Part shown: one piece after another, positions 30,456-40,017 of the stretch
Numbering within the stretch: position 1 is the first letter of the stretch
Layout: the number at the start of each line of letters is the position of its first letter
Source: Enterobacter sp.
Lineage (GTDB): Bacteria > Pseudomonadota > Gammaproteobacteria > Enterobacterales > Enterobacteriaceae
DNA: 64,000 nt
Assembly (NCBI GenBank): GCA_022649305.1
Contig: JALCNW010000001.1
Span: 62,001 to 126,000, forward strand
Direction: 5' to 3'
Notes under the pieces: generated by a model
The model's input: only the letters and a program-made list of their open reading frames with translations
Databases searched by the model: none
What the model was told of the DNA's origin: nothing
Translations under genes and position numbers: made by a program

Positions 30456-32362
30456 AACTGCTAGAAACTTTTAAAAAGCAGATTGCTGAAATGGGCGATC
30501 TAAAGCGCGTTTGGCTTACCACCTTTAATCTGGATATCTCTTTTGTTGAGACTTGGGTGCTACCTGCTGTACTGGGAATGGATGTGCCTGCGAGTCGTAT
30601 GGATTATGAAGGCCTGCAACGAGCGCTGGACGAGAGCGGCATTGATTTCCGCATTTATTGCGATCCGCACATGATGGCGAAAGATAAGCCGAAAAGAACC
30701 TCGATAGCGGTGTATCCGGTTTCGGTGCGTAGGCTGGCTCAAGGCGAAGACTCTTATCTGGACAAAGATCGCGGTCTGTTTCACCCGAAAGTGTTTTATC
30801 TCGAAGATCACAACAGAAAGATTATTGTGGGTGCGGGCAGTGCCAACCTTACGCTGAGTGGATGGGGGCGAAATCAGGAAGCAGTAGTTTTTCGTTGCGT
30901 TGCCAGTAATACCCAGTACCAACAGGTAAAACAGTTTTTTACCTCTATCGACAACAGTTTGAATAAAGAAGCGTTCTTCCCCATACGCCGTAAGTTTCTT
31001 GGCGATGATCATGACTGGTCATTTATTCACAGTCTGGCTGGCGCCACGCTGCTGGATACCCTGAAACAGGGTGTTGAGTTGAAAACGCTGAGCGTCTGGT
31101 CGCCTTATCTTGCTGCGGATCTGGCAGGTTTTATTGGCAGGTTAGGGCCGGAATTACACGTAGAATTAGTTCCTGACTTGGTCGAAGGAAGCTATATACG
31201 CACTCGCTGGAGTGAAAGTATTCAGGAGCTAATAACAAGTAAAGCGCTGACCCTTCACGACTCGCCTGCTCCCAAAGACGATCGTGCGTTGATGACCCAT
31301 GCCAAGCTCTGGCTGGCGAAAAGCAGCAAAAGCAGCAAAAGCACGCAACTGGCAGTGGGTTCCTGGAATTTCACTTCTCCCGGTTGCAGCAGCCTCATGG
31401 AGAAAAACTGGAATGTAGAAGCGGGAATTGTGCATCCGGTCTCTCGTAACATCACGATTTGCGGCAAAGAATGGGATGATGTTAATGAGGAGGATTTCGC
31501 CAGTGAAGCACTGTTGAAGGAAGAGGAGCTGGAGCTGGGCGAACTCCCTCCTTTCGATCTCACCGTTATTTTTGACTGGACCCGCTGCGAATATCAGATT
31601 GTCGGGCAATGGTTCAGTGGCAAGCCAGAGTCGGGTTACCACTTGATACTGCCGGGTATCAATGGGTCGAATGAACTGGTATGGAAAGCTAATGGTAAAG
31701 TTCTGAAGTCACCACAGCAATTGGCAGTATTGAAGAGCGATGCCGTGTTAGATAACCCTTTTTATACCCTGCGTAGAGCAGGAAAAACAGACTGGCAGGG
31801 TATGATCGTCGAAACTGGTACTGAACACCGGCGCGCGCTGAGCTTTACATCGCTCGATGATCTGCTTAACAGTTATCTGAGTTCTGCAGATCCCGGTTTG
31901 AGCGATCGCCTTATGCTGCGGGGCGTTGGGGCGCAAGACGAAGTGCAAAGTGAGGTAGAGGCAGAAATCGTTATGTTAGAAGTCACCAGCTATTTCCGCC
32001 TGTTTCAGGCCATCCAACAACGTCGCAACTGGCTGGTAGAGGTGGAAGATGGCACCCTGCTTTATCGTCGTCTGTTCAGCGAACCTGGCTGTCTGCAGGA
32101 ACTGGCAGAAATAGCCAGAGAGCGGGTTAAGCAACCAACCCATCCGGTATTTAACTGGTTCCTGGCGCAGGAAGTTAATAGTCTGGCTGCTCTGGCAATA
32201 AAACGTGTTAAAAGCATCCGACGCAAACAGGGGGCTGAAGCCATATTTGTCGCAGCGCACTTGTGGGAGTCTCTACAGGTTGCAATTCCACCTCTAACTA
32301 GCGATGCCGCTAGCCTGCGTTATCTCGCTGCCATCAGGGAAGACTGTAGTTATGGCGAATAA
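30452..32362 (+). CDS. Phospholipase-D-like (HKD) protein of a defence operon
   Basis: This 636-aa protein has two HxK-type half-sites. One is HPKVFY followed by GSANLT near residues 105-130; the other is THAKLW followed by GSWNFT near 280-305. This is the layout of PLD-superfamily nucleases, which use two such motifs. The DISARM protein DrmC is also PLD-like but much shorter, so this may be a longer counterpart or a member of another system. The ATG at 30,452 overlaps the preceding stop (ATGA) and has GGGGAAG upstream; an ATG 15 bases earlier is less likely. A 9-bp repeat AAAAGCAGC, coding for Lys-Ser-Ser repeats, lies inside the second half-site between HxK and GSWNFT (near 31,319-31,343). 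Confidence 0.75.
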   Translation: MKLLETFKKQIAEMGDLKRVWLTTFNLDISFVETWVLPAVLGMDVPASRMDYEGLQRALDESGIDFRIYCDPHMMAKDKPKRTSIAVYPVSVRRLAQGEDSYLDKDRGLFHPKVFYLEDHNRKIIVGAGSANLTLSGWGRNQEAVVFRCVASNTQYQQVKQFFTSIDNSLNKEAFFPIRRKFLGDDHDWSFIHSLAGATLLDTLKQGVELKTLSVWSPYLAADLAGFIGRLGPELHVELVPDLVEGSYIRTRWSESIQELITSKALTLHDSPAPKDDRALMTHAKLWLAKSSKSSKSTQLAVGSWNFTSPGCSSLMEKNWNVEAGIVHPVSRNITICGKEWDDVNEEDFASEALLKEEELELGELPPFDLTVIFDWTRCEYQIVGQWFSGKPESGYHLILPGINGSNELVWKANGKVLKSPQQLAVLKSDAVLDNPFYTLRRAGKTDWQGMIVETGTEHRRALSFTSLDDLLNSYLSSADPGLSDRLMLRGVGAQDEVQSEVEAEIVMLEVTSYFRLFQAIQQRRNWLVEVEDGTLLYRRLFSEPGCLQELAEIARERVKQPTHPVFNWFLAQEVNSLAALAIKRVKSIRRKQGAEAIFVAAHLWESLQVAIPPLTSDAASLRYLAAIREDCSYGE

Positions 32363-35009
32363 GTTAAAACAGATCATTACCCCGGTTGAGGTTTCAGCCG
32401 TGATGAATTTCGATGCGACTGATATGCACTGGCAGTATCAATCCGGTGCGTCCAGCATGGCGGCGAAGCAGGCTGAGGGTGTGGCTGGATTGTGGAATTT
32501 GCTGAGTAAACAACGACTGGCGCTTCTCGCCGATGAAGTCGGCATGGGCAAGACCTATCAGGCGATGGGTATAATGCTGCTGTTATGGGAGGCAAAACCC
32601 GATGCGCGCATTCTGGTGATGGCACCTAACAGGACGCTCTGCGACAATTGGGAAAAGGAATTCGGCACCTTCACCCAGAAGCACTACCGGGCAGCGAATA
32701 ATGCGTTTACCTCAGCAGAGGGGAAGGAAAAATATGCTCCGCAAATTCAAGGCAGGCTGGCAGATCTGGCGGCAGCTGTGGAGAAAAAGGCACACCATTT
32801 CTACCTCACTACCATCCACTCATTAAGCGGCCTGGTGCCCCAGTCTGAAAAAGAAGATGCTCTGAACGCTGCAGAAGCCTATGGCGCGTCGTATCGTCAG
32901 CAGATTAAGCAAGCTCTGGGAAAAGGAGGCTTTGACTTAATTATCATTGATGAGGCGCACTACTTTCGTAACCGAAGCGGCTCACAGCGCGCTGCTGCCG
33001 CTCAGGCCTTCTTTGGTGATGCGCAGGATCGGCTGGGTAGCAACGTACTACTGTTGACGGGAACCCCCAATCACTCATCACCGCGAAATATTTATGACAT
33101 TTTTAGCTACTTCAGTGACTTGCCAAAGCGGTACGCAGTGGATGATGTCAGCGCTCTGATGAATGATTTTGCCATCCGTCGCCTGCGCAAAATGCAGGGC
33201 AGGGAGGGCAGTCACAGCAAATATGAATATCGTCATGAGCGCGCCAGCGTTTCCAACTTTACTGACCGGCTGGATGCAGAGCTGTTCTTTGCTCTTTATC
33301 AGAAACAACTGGTTGTCCAGCTGGATAAAGAGAAAAAGTCGGGTGGCGGCAGACGTATGCTCTATGGCTATCTTGAAGGGTTTGAATCAACGGGTAGCAC
33401 AGCCAGTGAGCGGGACAATGGTGGCGATGAAGAAGAACAAATCCATAACGACTTCAACCAAGCCCCGGATTCTTCTCTGCTCAACAGGCTTACCCGGCAG
33501 TTTAACGATATCTATCACCGCTTTCCAGATCACCCGAAATACGATGCGCTGGTGGATGCCTGCGTTACCAGCGATCCATTCGAGCAGTTGCAGCCGCTAC
33601 ACAGCAGAAAGCATCTGGTGTTTGTGCGCCGCATTCCGTCGGTGCGCGAAATTACCCAACGCATCAACGCCCGTTATGACGAAATGATGGCTAAGCGGTT
33701 GATGGATGTCTGGCATCTACCCGCTGATGCACGGGAAAAATGGCGAGAATCGGGTTGGTCGCGGGAAATCTTCGTTGATCTTTTATCGGGAAAATCCAGC
33801 GGGGAGCCGGATCTGGAAGAGCATATGCAGGAAGATAGCGCGGCAGATGAACCCGAAGCAGATAATGAGCTGAAGCTTTCCAGTAAAATAGCGGAGTTGT
33901 TTGTAACGAAGAAAACCGGCCTGCGCAGCACTGACTGTGCCAACGTCAGTTTGCGTTTCCGCCGCCCGGAAAGTCTTTTCTCTCTGTTTCTGGAACCCGC
34001 ACTGGACGGCACAACTGGTACCTATCGTTATCATTACCGAAAAGAGTCTGGTGAACGTCAGCGGGACAGCTATGGTGATGCCGCGCGCGATGCCCGGTGG
34101 TCGCAAACCCCATTAGCGGCGGGGATTGAATATACCAAGGCATTGCCTACCGCCTGGGGACTGATGTTCAATGAGCTCCCGCAACCGGCAAAAGAGCAAC
34201 TGATAAAGTGGCTCGACCAGCCTAACGGCATGGCAATCATTGAAAACTTTGCCAACTATCTGCGCACTGGTTACCTGTTTGCCAGCCCGGTGATGATTGA
34301 GCTCTATTGCTGGTTTACTGAGTTCAGGCGTAAACCTCAAAAGAGCGAAGTTCAGCAGCGCTATGAGCATTTTGTTGAGTGGGTGACCCCCAAACTGAAG
34401 AGATCGCTGATGCAGCGTTACTTTGTGGCTGCCATCGAAACTTTCGAAACACTATGCGTGAAAATTGTTGGTCAGAAGCTGGATAGTAACCAGTACAGCT
34501 GGCGTGAGTTTACCAGCCTGAACAGTCCTGGCTGGTACGCTAGCGGGCAATCCCACAACCGTGAACGTTTGATTCGCGGATTTAACTCACCCTTCTTCCC
34601 GAATGTCTTGGTAGCGACTTCAGTATTGCAGGAAGGTGTGAACCTCCATCTTCAATGCCATCAGGTGCACCATTACGGCATTGCCTGGACGCCTGGTGAT
34701 AATGAACAGCGGAATGGGCGAGTTGACCGCCTCTTTGGCCGTATCAATACCATGCTCAAGGTCCAGGGCGAAGCCGAGATGATAATAAATTATCCTTACC
34801 TTGAAGGCTCATTTGACCAGGATCAGTTGGCATCATTTATTTGCCATAAACATAGTGTTGAAGAGAAGCTTGACAGTTGTCAGCTTCAGGATTTTGACAG
34901 CACAATTGATCTCCAGGAGGAGACTCAAGGTTGGCAACAATGGTTACGACAGCCTTGTAAGGACAAGGATAAAGAAGATCCTTATCCAGCAAGGTTTGCT
35001 CTGCAGTGA
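32352..35009 (+). CDS. SNF2/DEAD-type helicase paired with PLD-like protein
   Basis: The 885-aa product has Walker A (ADEVGMGKT) near residue 64, DEAH (IIIDEAHYF) near 199, LLTGTPNH as motif III, and a C-terminal helicase half with QEGVNLHLQ and EQRNGRVDRLFGR. About 200 residues between the lobes are charged and variable. The ATG at 32,352 overlaps the previous gene by 11 bases and has AGGGAAG upstream; a more distal ATG at 32,304 would overlap by 59 bases. It is the last gene of the three-gene unit and is followed by an inverted repeat and then a long perfect palindrome. It probably feeds DNA to the PLD-like nuclease; this is inference. Confidence 0.78.
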   Translation: MANKLKQIITPVEVSAVMNFDATDMHWQYQSGASSMAAKQAEGVAGLWNLLSKQRLALLADEVGMGKTYQAMGIMLLLWEAKPDARILVMAPNRTLCDNWEKEFGTFTQKHYRAANNAFTSAEGKEKYAPQIQGRLADLAAAVEKKAHHFYLTTIHSLSGLVPQSEKEDALNAAEAYGASYRQQIKQALGKGGFDLIIIDEAHYFRNRSGSQRAAAAQAFFGDAQDRLGSNVLLLTGTPNHSSPRNIYDIFSYFSDLPKRYAVDDVSALMNDFAIRRLRKMQGREGSHSKYEYRHERASVSNFTDRLDAELFFALYQKQLVVQLDKEKKSGGGRRMLYGYLEGFESTGSTASERDNGGDEEEQIHNDFNQAPDSSLLNRLTRQFNDIYHRFPDHPKYDALVDACVTSDPFEQLQPLHSRKHLVFVRRIPSVREITQRINARYDEMMAKRLMDVWHLPADAREKWRESGWSREIFVDLLSGKSSGEPDLEEHMQEDSAADEPEADNELKLSSKIAELFVTKKTGLRSTDCANVSLRFRRPESLFSLFLEPALDGTTGTYRYHYRKESGERQRDSYGDAARDARWSQTPLAAGIEYTKALPTAWGLMFNELPQPAKEQLIKWLDQPNGMAIIENFANYLRTGYLFASPVMIELYCWFTEFRRKPQKSEVQQRYEHFVEWVTPKLKRSLMQRYFVAAIETFETLCVKIVGQKLDSNQYSWREFTSLNSPGWYASGQSHNRERLIRGFNSPFFPNVLVATSVLQEGVNLHLQCHQVHHYGIAWTPGDNEQRNGRVDRLFGRINTMLKVQGEAEMIINYPYLEGSFDQDQLASFICHKHSVEEKLDSCQLQDFDSTIDLQEETQGWQQWLRQPCKDKDKEDPYPARFALQ

Positions 35010-35018
35010 TTTACTCTA

Positions 35019-35046
35019 GGTGATTACCACACATGCGATAATCACC
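35019..35046 (+). terminator. Hairpin after the PLD/helicase operon
   Basis: The arms GGTGATTA and TAATCACC (8 bp, perfect) flank a 12-base loop ten bases after the helicase stop. No strong T-run follows, so this is terminator-like only. Confidence 0.45.
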
Positions 35047-35075
35047 CTCGTATATCAACGGATTATCAAAGAAGG

Positions 35076-35115
35076 GGGCCAGTGTGTAGTGGCTGGAGCC
35101 ACTACACACTGGCCC
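35076..35115. repeat. Perfect 19-bp inverted repeat between convergent operons
   Basis: GGGCCAGTGTGTAGTGGCT is followed, after GG, by its exact reverse complement. The stem is 19 bp without mismatch. It lies between the rightward helicase operon and the leftward WYL-operon, so a bidirectional terminator is the simplest reading. It lacks T-runs and is much longer than usual terminators, so a protein-binding or recombination-related role stays open. Confidence 0.75.
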
Positions 35116-35158
35116 AGCCGCTATATTGTCTTAAAAATTTGTCCCTATATTATTTCGG

Positions 35159-37678
35159 TCAGGCAGCAGCAGAAATCGGCGCTGCCGTCTCCAGTTGATC
35201 AACTATCTCGCTAATTTGCGCATGGCCATAGGTTAGAATCGGCCTTTGCTTAACCACACTGACTACCAGCGGCTTGATCAACATATTGGCTGTTGCACGG
35301 CCTTGCTCTTTAGCAGCGAAGATGATCTCCAGCGTTTTTTGGTCGATCACAGTTGCCAGATTCGCGTTAAGGTTTGCAAGTTCGTGCTCTGTAAGCATGA
35401 GGTTTGTCACAAGCCATGTTACTTGCTCCTGAATGAGCGTCAGCACCTTAACCCGATCGTCTTCAACCAGAGCACCAGCAATTTTTCTGGAAATAGCTGT
35501 AGCAATCATCCCACCTAGTAAGCCGCCTGCTGCGCGCCCAGCTAAAGCGCCAAACGGACCTAATGGGCTAAGCATTACTCCGCCAGCAATGGAACCGATA
35601 GCTCCTCCTGCCACGCCGGAAGAGGTTACAGCCAGATTTTTTATAAACTGAGCTCCAGAAATATGACCACGTATCATCTTGATCATATCCGGGCCAGCGG
35701 TCACGGCGACCAACGCAAAAGAGGTTACAAGAGTACCACGCATCATTTTATTCAGAGAGTTCAGGTTATTGGCACCGACTCCCTGCTGAAGCGCATTCCT
35801 TACAGTTGGGCTGGCTGCCGCGAAATCAATATTTTTAAGCAACCCCTGAACGGCGCCAATGCGGTGTAACTGCTGAACCGTCACATAAACTGTCAGCGTA
35901 CGGGCAAAGGTTTTCCCTGCCTGAATCGCAGCTATTTGTAGCGCGGCCTTACGATCACCGGTATTGAGATAGAAAATAGAAGCCGTCAGGCCAAAGCTGA
36001 GCCCGCCTGCAGCAAGGCTGACAATAGACCCTTCTGCAAGATCGTAAGTAATGGATTCGAATGTGCCAAACTTAGTAATATTCTGGGCTTGGGTATAGGT
36101 AAGATGGCCCTGACGCACTAGTTTTGTCGCTTCAGCAGGGTCGTTAACCCCTGGCACTTTTCCATCGCGAATTTTGTTCTGCATAGTTTCAAGTGCTTTT
36201 GCATACTGGTCTTTAGGCACTTCAAGCTGCATCGGTGCACCGTTACTGTCATAGTAACGATACTGACCATTTTGCCCATCAAAACCCGCCCCTACGCTGC
36301 GCGCTGCAGTCGCACAATACTTTGTTTGGATCTCAGTACCATTAACCAGCCTATCTGCTCCATTTTTTGCATTGTCGTCACCGAGAATATGTGCGTCTTT
36401 CAGACGTGCTTTGTCGACCAGATGATTTCCTCGTTCAGCTGCAAAACCATGCCCTTGTCCACCCGTAGCAAACATTTTTTCATTGGTATTCCAGACTTCT
36501 GGCAACGTCATGAGTATAAGGCCATTCGTCGCTGCGCTGGAAATAAACTCAGCCCGTGGTCTCTCATGGATTTCCAGACATAGTTTTTCAGTTTCCCGAC
36601 AGACATCAGAGCAATACCATTCATGGTTTACGTGCTCAGTACCATTCACACTTCTAATATCACTCAAACCGCATGACGTGCAGGTACAAAGTTCATCTAC
36701 ATAGTGGAATGAGACAAATTTTCGTCCGTCTGAAAACGAATAATAACTCCCACAATCGAGATAACGATTCAGGAGATCATCGTTTGCAGCGGAAGGTAAA
36801 TTCAGTCGATTGGCGAAAAGGGTTTTCAGCTCATCGGAAGAATGAGATAGCTTGCTGTTTAAGCGTTCATTGAATTCAGCCATTTTTGTTTCATACCAGG
36901 CATCATTCAACAACCAGTTTTCTCCCGCCAATTCTTGTTCACGCGTATCGCCCTGCAAAATATATTGCGAGACCAGCTTCAGATAAATACTTTCGATTAA
37001 TTCTGCTGAGAGGTTACTTCCTTGTTTTAGCTCTGCCAGCCATCCTCGGCTATTGATTGCTTTTTGTTCCTTCAATCCTTCGTTGATAGTAATCGTTAAT
37101 TTTTTAAGTTCCTGAATCTGGTTTGCCGCATAGAACTGCGTCAGTAAGGCCGCTATCCAGTAAAGCAAACCAGCCCACCACATCAGCGAAGAGGAGATAT
37201 CGTATTGCCATGCAATAAATGGAGTTGCAGCAGAACAGGCCATCAGAAAATAAGACGTATAAAAACAACAATAATACTCTTTAAGTTTTTCGGCGATATC
37301 GGCGGGGGATAGTCCATTTCTCAGAATCGCTTTGGTTTGCATGGGCACTGCTAGAAGGCCCCCAGCAAATGCCGCAGTCAAAATAAACTTCATTGAGTCA
37401 AAGGTATGAGCTTCAAAGGCGATATGTTTTCCGTCAAGCCCCCACATAAAGCTTATTATCATGCCAGCAATGACAAGTGGAACACCCAACAACCAGCGTA
37501 GACGAAGCGCAAAGGTTATACGCTCCACAATATAACCTGCTAATAACGGTGGTCCTGCAACGATCAGCGCTCCGAGGCCTAATACCATACCCAGAATATT
37601 GAGCGATGCCCGAAACAACGCTTTAATAATAACAAACCCTATAACCAGAAGAATTAATGCACCAATTATCTGTAGCAT
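35159..37678 (-). CDS. Membrane protein with zinc-finger and nuclease-like motif (defence candidate)
   Basis: This 839-aa protein is not assignable to a named family. The first 185 residues hold five to six membrane segments. A soluble helical region follows (190-320), then a cysteine cluster (C331, C333, C336, C356, C360) that looks like a zinc site. Next comes a block with HGFAAE (410-415), D442 and EIQTK (449-453), which resembles a Mrr-type PD-(D/E)xK core in which the last acidic residue is Gln (QxK). The rest contains conserved-looking PMQLEVPKDQY and KVPGVNDPAEA, then glycine-zipper hydrophobic stretches (550-600, 645-740). It is the last gene of the leftward operon, 39 bases after its partner. 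The partner protein has the same motif. Function unknown; abortive infection or DNA degradation at the membrane would be a guess. Confidence 0.6.
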   Translation of the reverse strand: MLQIIGALILLVIGFVIIKALFRASLNILGMVLGLGALIVAGPPLLAGYIVERITFALRLRWLLGVPLVIAGMIISFMWGLDGKHIAFEAHTFDSMKFILTAAFAGGLLAVPMQTKAILRNGLSPADIAEKLKEYYCCFYTSYFLMACSAATPFIAWQYDISSSLMWWAGLLYWIAALLTQFYAANQIQELKKLTITINEGLKEQKAINSRGWLAELKQGSNLSAELIESIYLKLVSQYILQGDTREQELAGENWLLNDAWYETKMAEFNERLNSKLSHSSDELKTLFANRLNLPSAANDDLLNRYLDCGSYYSFSDGRKFVSFHYVDELCTCTSCGLSDIRSVNGTEHVNHEWYCSDVCRETEKLCLEIHERPRAEFISSAATNGLILMTLPEVWNTNEKMFATGGQGHGFAAERGNHLVDKARLKDAHILGDDNAKNGADRLVNGTEIQTKYCATAARSVGAGFDGQNGQYRYYDSNGAPMQLEVPKDQYAKALETMQNKIRDGKVPGVNDPAEATKLVRQGHLTYTQAQNITKFGTFESITYDLAEGSIVSLAAGGLSFGLTASIFYLNTGDRKAALQIAAIQAGKTFARTLTVYVTVQQLHRIGAVQGLLKNIDFAAASPTVRNALQQGVGANNLNSLNKMMRGTLVTSFALVAVTAGPDMIKMIRGHISGAQFIKNLAVTSSGVAGGAIGSIAGGVMLSPLGPFGALAGRAAGGLLGGMIATAISRKIAGALVEDDRVKVLTLIQEQVTWLVTNLMLTEHELANLNANLATVIDQKTLEIIFAAKEQGRATANMLIKPLVVSVVKQRPILTYGHAQISEIVDQLETAAPISAAA

Positions 37679-37717
37679 TATTATTTTTATCCTTGCTTTA
37701 ACTGTTTCATCCCGGCA

Positions 37718-39169
37718 TCACGCCATCATAAAGGCGTCCAAATCATCCGCGTTTTTAATAATCTTGTCTTTCTCTACTCCATAGGCCTGAGCTAGAGTAA
37801 TGCTCGCCTCGAGCAATTTACGGTTATTTTCAACATTGAAAGCCGCTGCTGTCAGTTCTCCTAATGCCGTGAATTCGGATAAGATTCGCTTGAGTGTCTG
37901 CTGCTCAATGTCATTCAGTCGAAGGGTAAAATGGTCCATTCTGGCTTGCAGAGCCTGGCGGGCTTTACTGTCCAGATTTTTGGCAACGGTGACCATGAAC
38001 TTCCCTGAGATAGAGCCAATTACAGCCCCTAGTACAGGAACAGGGATTAACGCCTGGCCTGCAATGGTCATTGCACCAACAATGGCGGACTCGGCACAAA
38101 CAATGAGCCCGAGTTCGGTAAACTCATCAAGATCTATTTCACCCTGCTGGTAAGATAAGGCAAGGCTTCCAACCCCCTTGGCGGCGGTGACAAGTGCGCT
38201 GGCGAATGGTGCTCCCATCGAGGCATAGTTGGTTAGGGTATAAATCGCTCCAGCGGATACACCTCCAATCGCTGCACCTTTTAGTGTATCTAGCCCCACG
38301 TCCTGCCAGTCTTGTGCATCGAACTCACCACAAAAAATATTTTTACCGTCACGGTATTTGCGGTATATCCCAGTTCCGAGAGCAAAAGCCCCCCCGAAAG
38401 CTGCCCCCATCGCCGTCGCCCGCATGGCTTCGTTCAGCGAAGGTTGGTGATCCTCGATAATTTCAGCTTTTTTAGTCTCGTTCTGCTTACCTAGTTCCTG
38501 ATCATGCTTATCAAGTGTTTCGTCGATTTTCCCCCATTGAACGTCTTTGTAATCAGAAACACCTGGGCGCACAACATCGGTGAATGGTCGCCCCGTTGCA
38601 CTTTCAATATCGGCAACTTTATCCTTGATAGCCTGCAATGTTTTTTCGCTCAATCCCTCAACCGGCTTCCCGTCAATAACGTCCTGGATGGTCTGCCAGG
38701 TATCTTTCGGGATATGGTAAAACTGCTCACCCTTTGTGAAGTCGGGATAAATTTCCATGTGCTTCAGGACATGAGTTAGATTGTTATTAATGCCATTTAT
38801 AAATTTTGACTGTACTTCAATACCATCAATCTTGTAGTCCGCAGGGGCGGTGCGACCCACCCCATTAAATGTTGCACCTAAAGCCGACTCGTCAACCAAT
38901 CCTTCATCGATCGCCTGGCGTGCATTGCGCACGCCCACCTCAAGTTGTTCAGCAATCTCACCGTGCTTGGTACTCATCGAACCCAGAATGTTATTCGGTG
39001 ACGCAATAAAATCACGCACCTTCTGCATCTGTTCGCCCGCAAAAGTAAAGGCGCTATCCTGCTGCGCCAACTTAAATAATGCTTCCTCGATGCGGGCCTG
39101 ATTGATGGTATCAACCGCACTGCCAATAACTTGATCGCCTACTGCATCATGACTATTCACACTGTTCAT
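37718..39169 (-). CDS. Partner protein with matching nuclease-like motif and hydrophobic tail
   Basis: The 483-aa product is of unknown family. Near the N-terminus it has HGEIAE (69-74), D111 and IEVQSK (117-122). The step from Asp to Lys is 11 residues, identical to the 839-aa protein encoded downstream, so the two probably share a domain. A second similarity is HIPKDTWQTI (152-161) against EVPKDQYAKAL in the partner. The C-terminal half has Gly/Ala-rich hydrophobic segments (250-268, 297-335, 350-395) that could insert into a membrane. It overlaps the preceding gene by one base (TAATG), which suggests coupled translation. Possible roles are a nuclease subunit or an effector regulated by membrane state; both are guesses. 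Confidence 0.6.
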   Translation of the reverse strand: MNSVNSHDAVGDQVIGSAVDTINQARIEEALFKLAQQDSAFTFAGEQMQKVRDFIASPNNILGSMSTKHGEIAEQLEVGVRNARQAIDEGLVDESALGATFNGVGRTAPADYKIDGIEVQSKFINGINNNLTHVLKHMEIYPDFTKGEQFYHIPKDTWQTIQDVIDGKPVEGLSEKTLQAIKDKVADIESATGRPFTDVVRPGVSDYKDVQWGKIDETLDKHDQELGKQNETKKAEIIEDHQPSLNEAMRATAMGAAFGGAFALGTGIYRKYRDGKNIFCGEFDAQDWQDVGLDTLKGAAIGGVSAGAIYTLTNYASMGAPFASALVTAAKGVGSLALSYQQGEIDLDEFTELGLIVCAESAIVGAMTIAGQALIPVPVLGAVIGSISGKFMVTVAKNLDSKARQALQARMDHFTLRLNDIEQQTLKRILSEFTALGELTAAAFNVENNRKLLEASITLAQAYGVEKDKIIKNADDLDAFMMA

Positions 39170-40014
39170 TACTGGATTTTCTTGTTGATCAGTTTTGACA
39201 ACGCATTGATATGGTTAATCAACGCCCCTAGCTGATCTTTCTGATGCGCATTAAACTGGCTGTAGTCTCGCGGTGCGGTCTTTTCAAGCGCATCGACGAT
39301 GCTCTCAGTGCCATGATAATGCTCAGACGTTAACACTTTCAGTTCCTGCGCTCCGCGTTCCATTACCCTCAATTCGCTGGTTTTGGCGCGAACCTGGCGA
39401 TCTTCGCGCTGAGCTTCGTCAATAATTTTTCCATTCTTACGACGAGCCAGTAAGGTTCCACCTGCAATACCTACGGCACCAATTCCCCAACCGACTGGAC
39501 CCGCTAAAGCCAGCAATGCGCCTCCAGCGGACATGCCTCCGCCGCCAGCTGCCAGTGCACCACCACCAAGCCATGCCAGTGCAGCATTCGTTGCCGCAGC
39601 GCCGCTTAAAGTTGCAATTGCGGTACCCGTTGAGGCCGTACCAAAAGTCGTTGCAATGGCTAAGGCTGCCGTAGGGGCAAATGCTGCGACACCGGCTCCG
39701 ACTGCAACCCCTGCGGCAGCGGTCCCTTTTCCAACGTGTGAGGTTCGGTATTCTTCTTCCAGTTTTTCGACGACGTTATCGAATTCAGCAATTTCAGCTT
39801 TCAGTTCGCTCCAGGATTTATCAAATTCCTTGGGTTTATTCGCCAATCGATTGACGAAGCTTTCACCCCGAGTAATTAGGGTTTTACTGCATTTTTGGCG
39901 CAGCAAAAAGAGATCTGTGATCTCCTCCTGAGTATCTTTTGCCTGTGCTTCATATTGGTTTGTTGCCCTGGTAAGACTGGCTAATGCTTCTTTTCTTTCT
40001 GAGCCGCGTAACAT
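39169..40014 (-). CDS. Coiled-coil protein with glycine-zipper hydrophobic core
   Basis: The 281-aa product has three parts: an N-terminal helical, probably coiled-coil region (about 12-90), a central Gly/Ala-rich hydrophobic stretch (about 95-190) of glycine-zipper type, and a C-terminal helical part (195-281). Such an arrangement is seen in pore-forming or membrane-perturbing proteins, but no family can be named. The start at 40,014 has CAGGAG nine bases upstream, inside the end of the regulator gene, and only three bases separate the two. The product is presumably a member of one complex with the two following proteins. Confidence 0.6.
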   Translation of the reverse strand: MLRGSERKEALASLTRATNQYEAQAKDTQEEITDLFLLRQKCSKTLITRGESFVNRLANKPKEFDKSWSELKAEIAEFDNVVEKLEEEYRTSHVGKGTAAAGVAVGAGVAAFAPTAALAIATTFGTASTGTAIATLSGAAATNAALAWLGGGALAAGGGGMSAGGALLALAGPVGWGIGAVGIAGGTLLARRKNGKIIDEAQREDRQVRAKTSELRVMERGAQELKVLTSEHYHGTESIVDALEKTAPRDYSQFNAHQKDQLGALINHINALSKLINKKIQ

Positions 40015-40017
40015 TTT

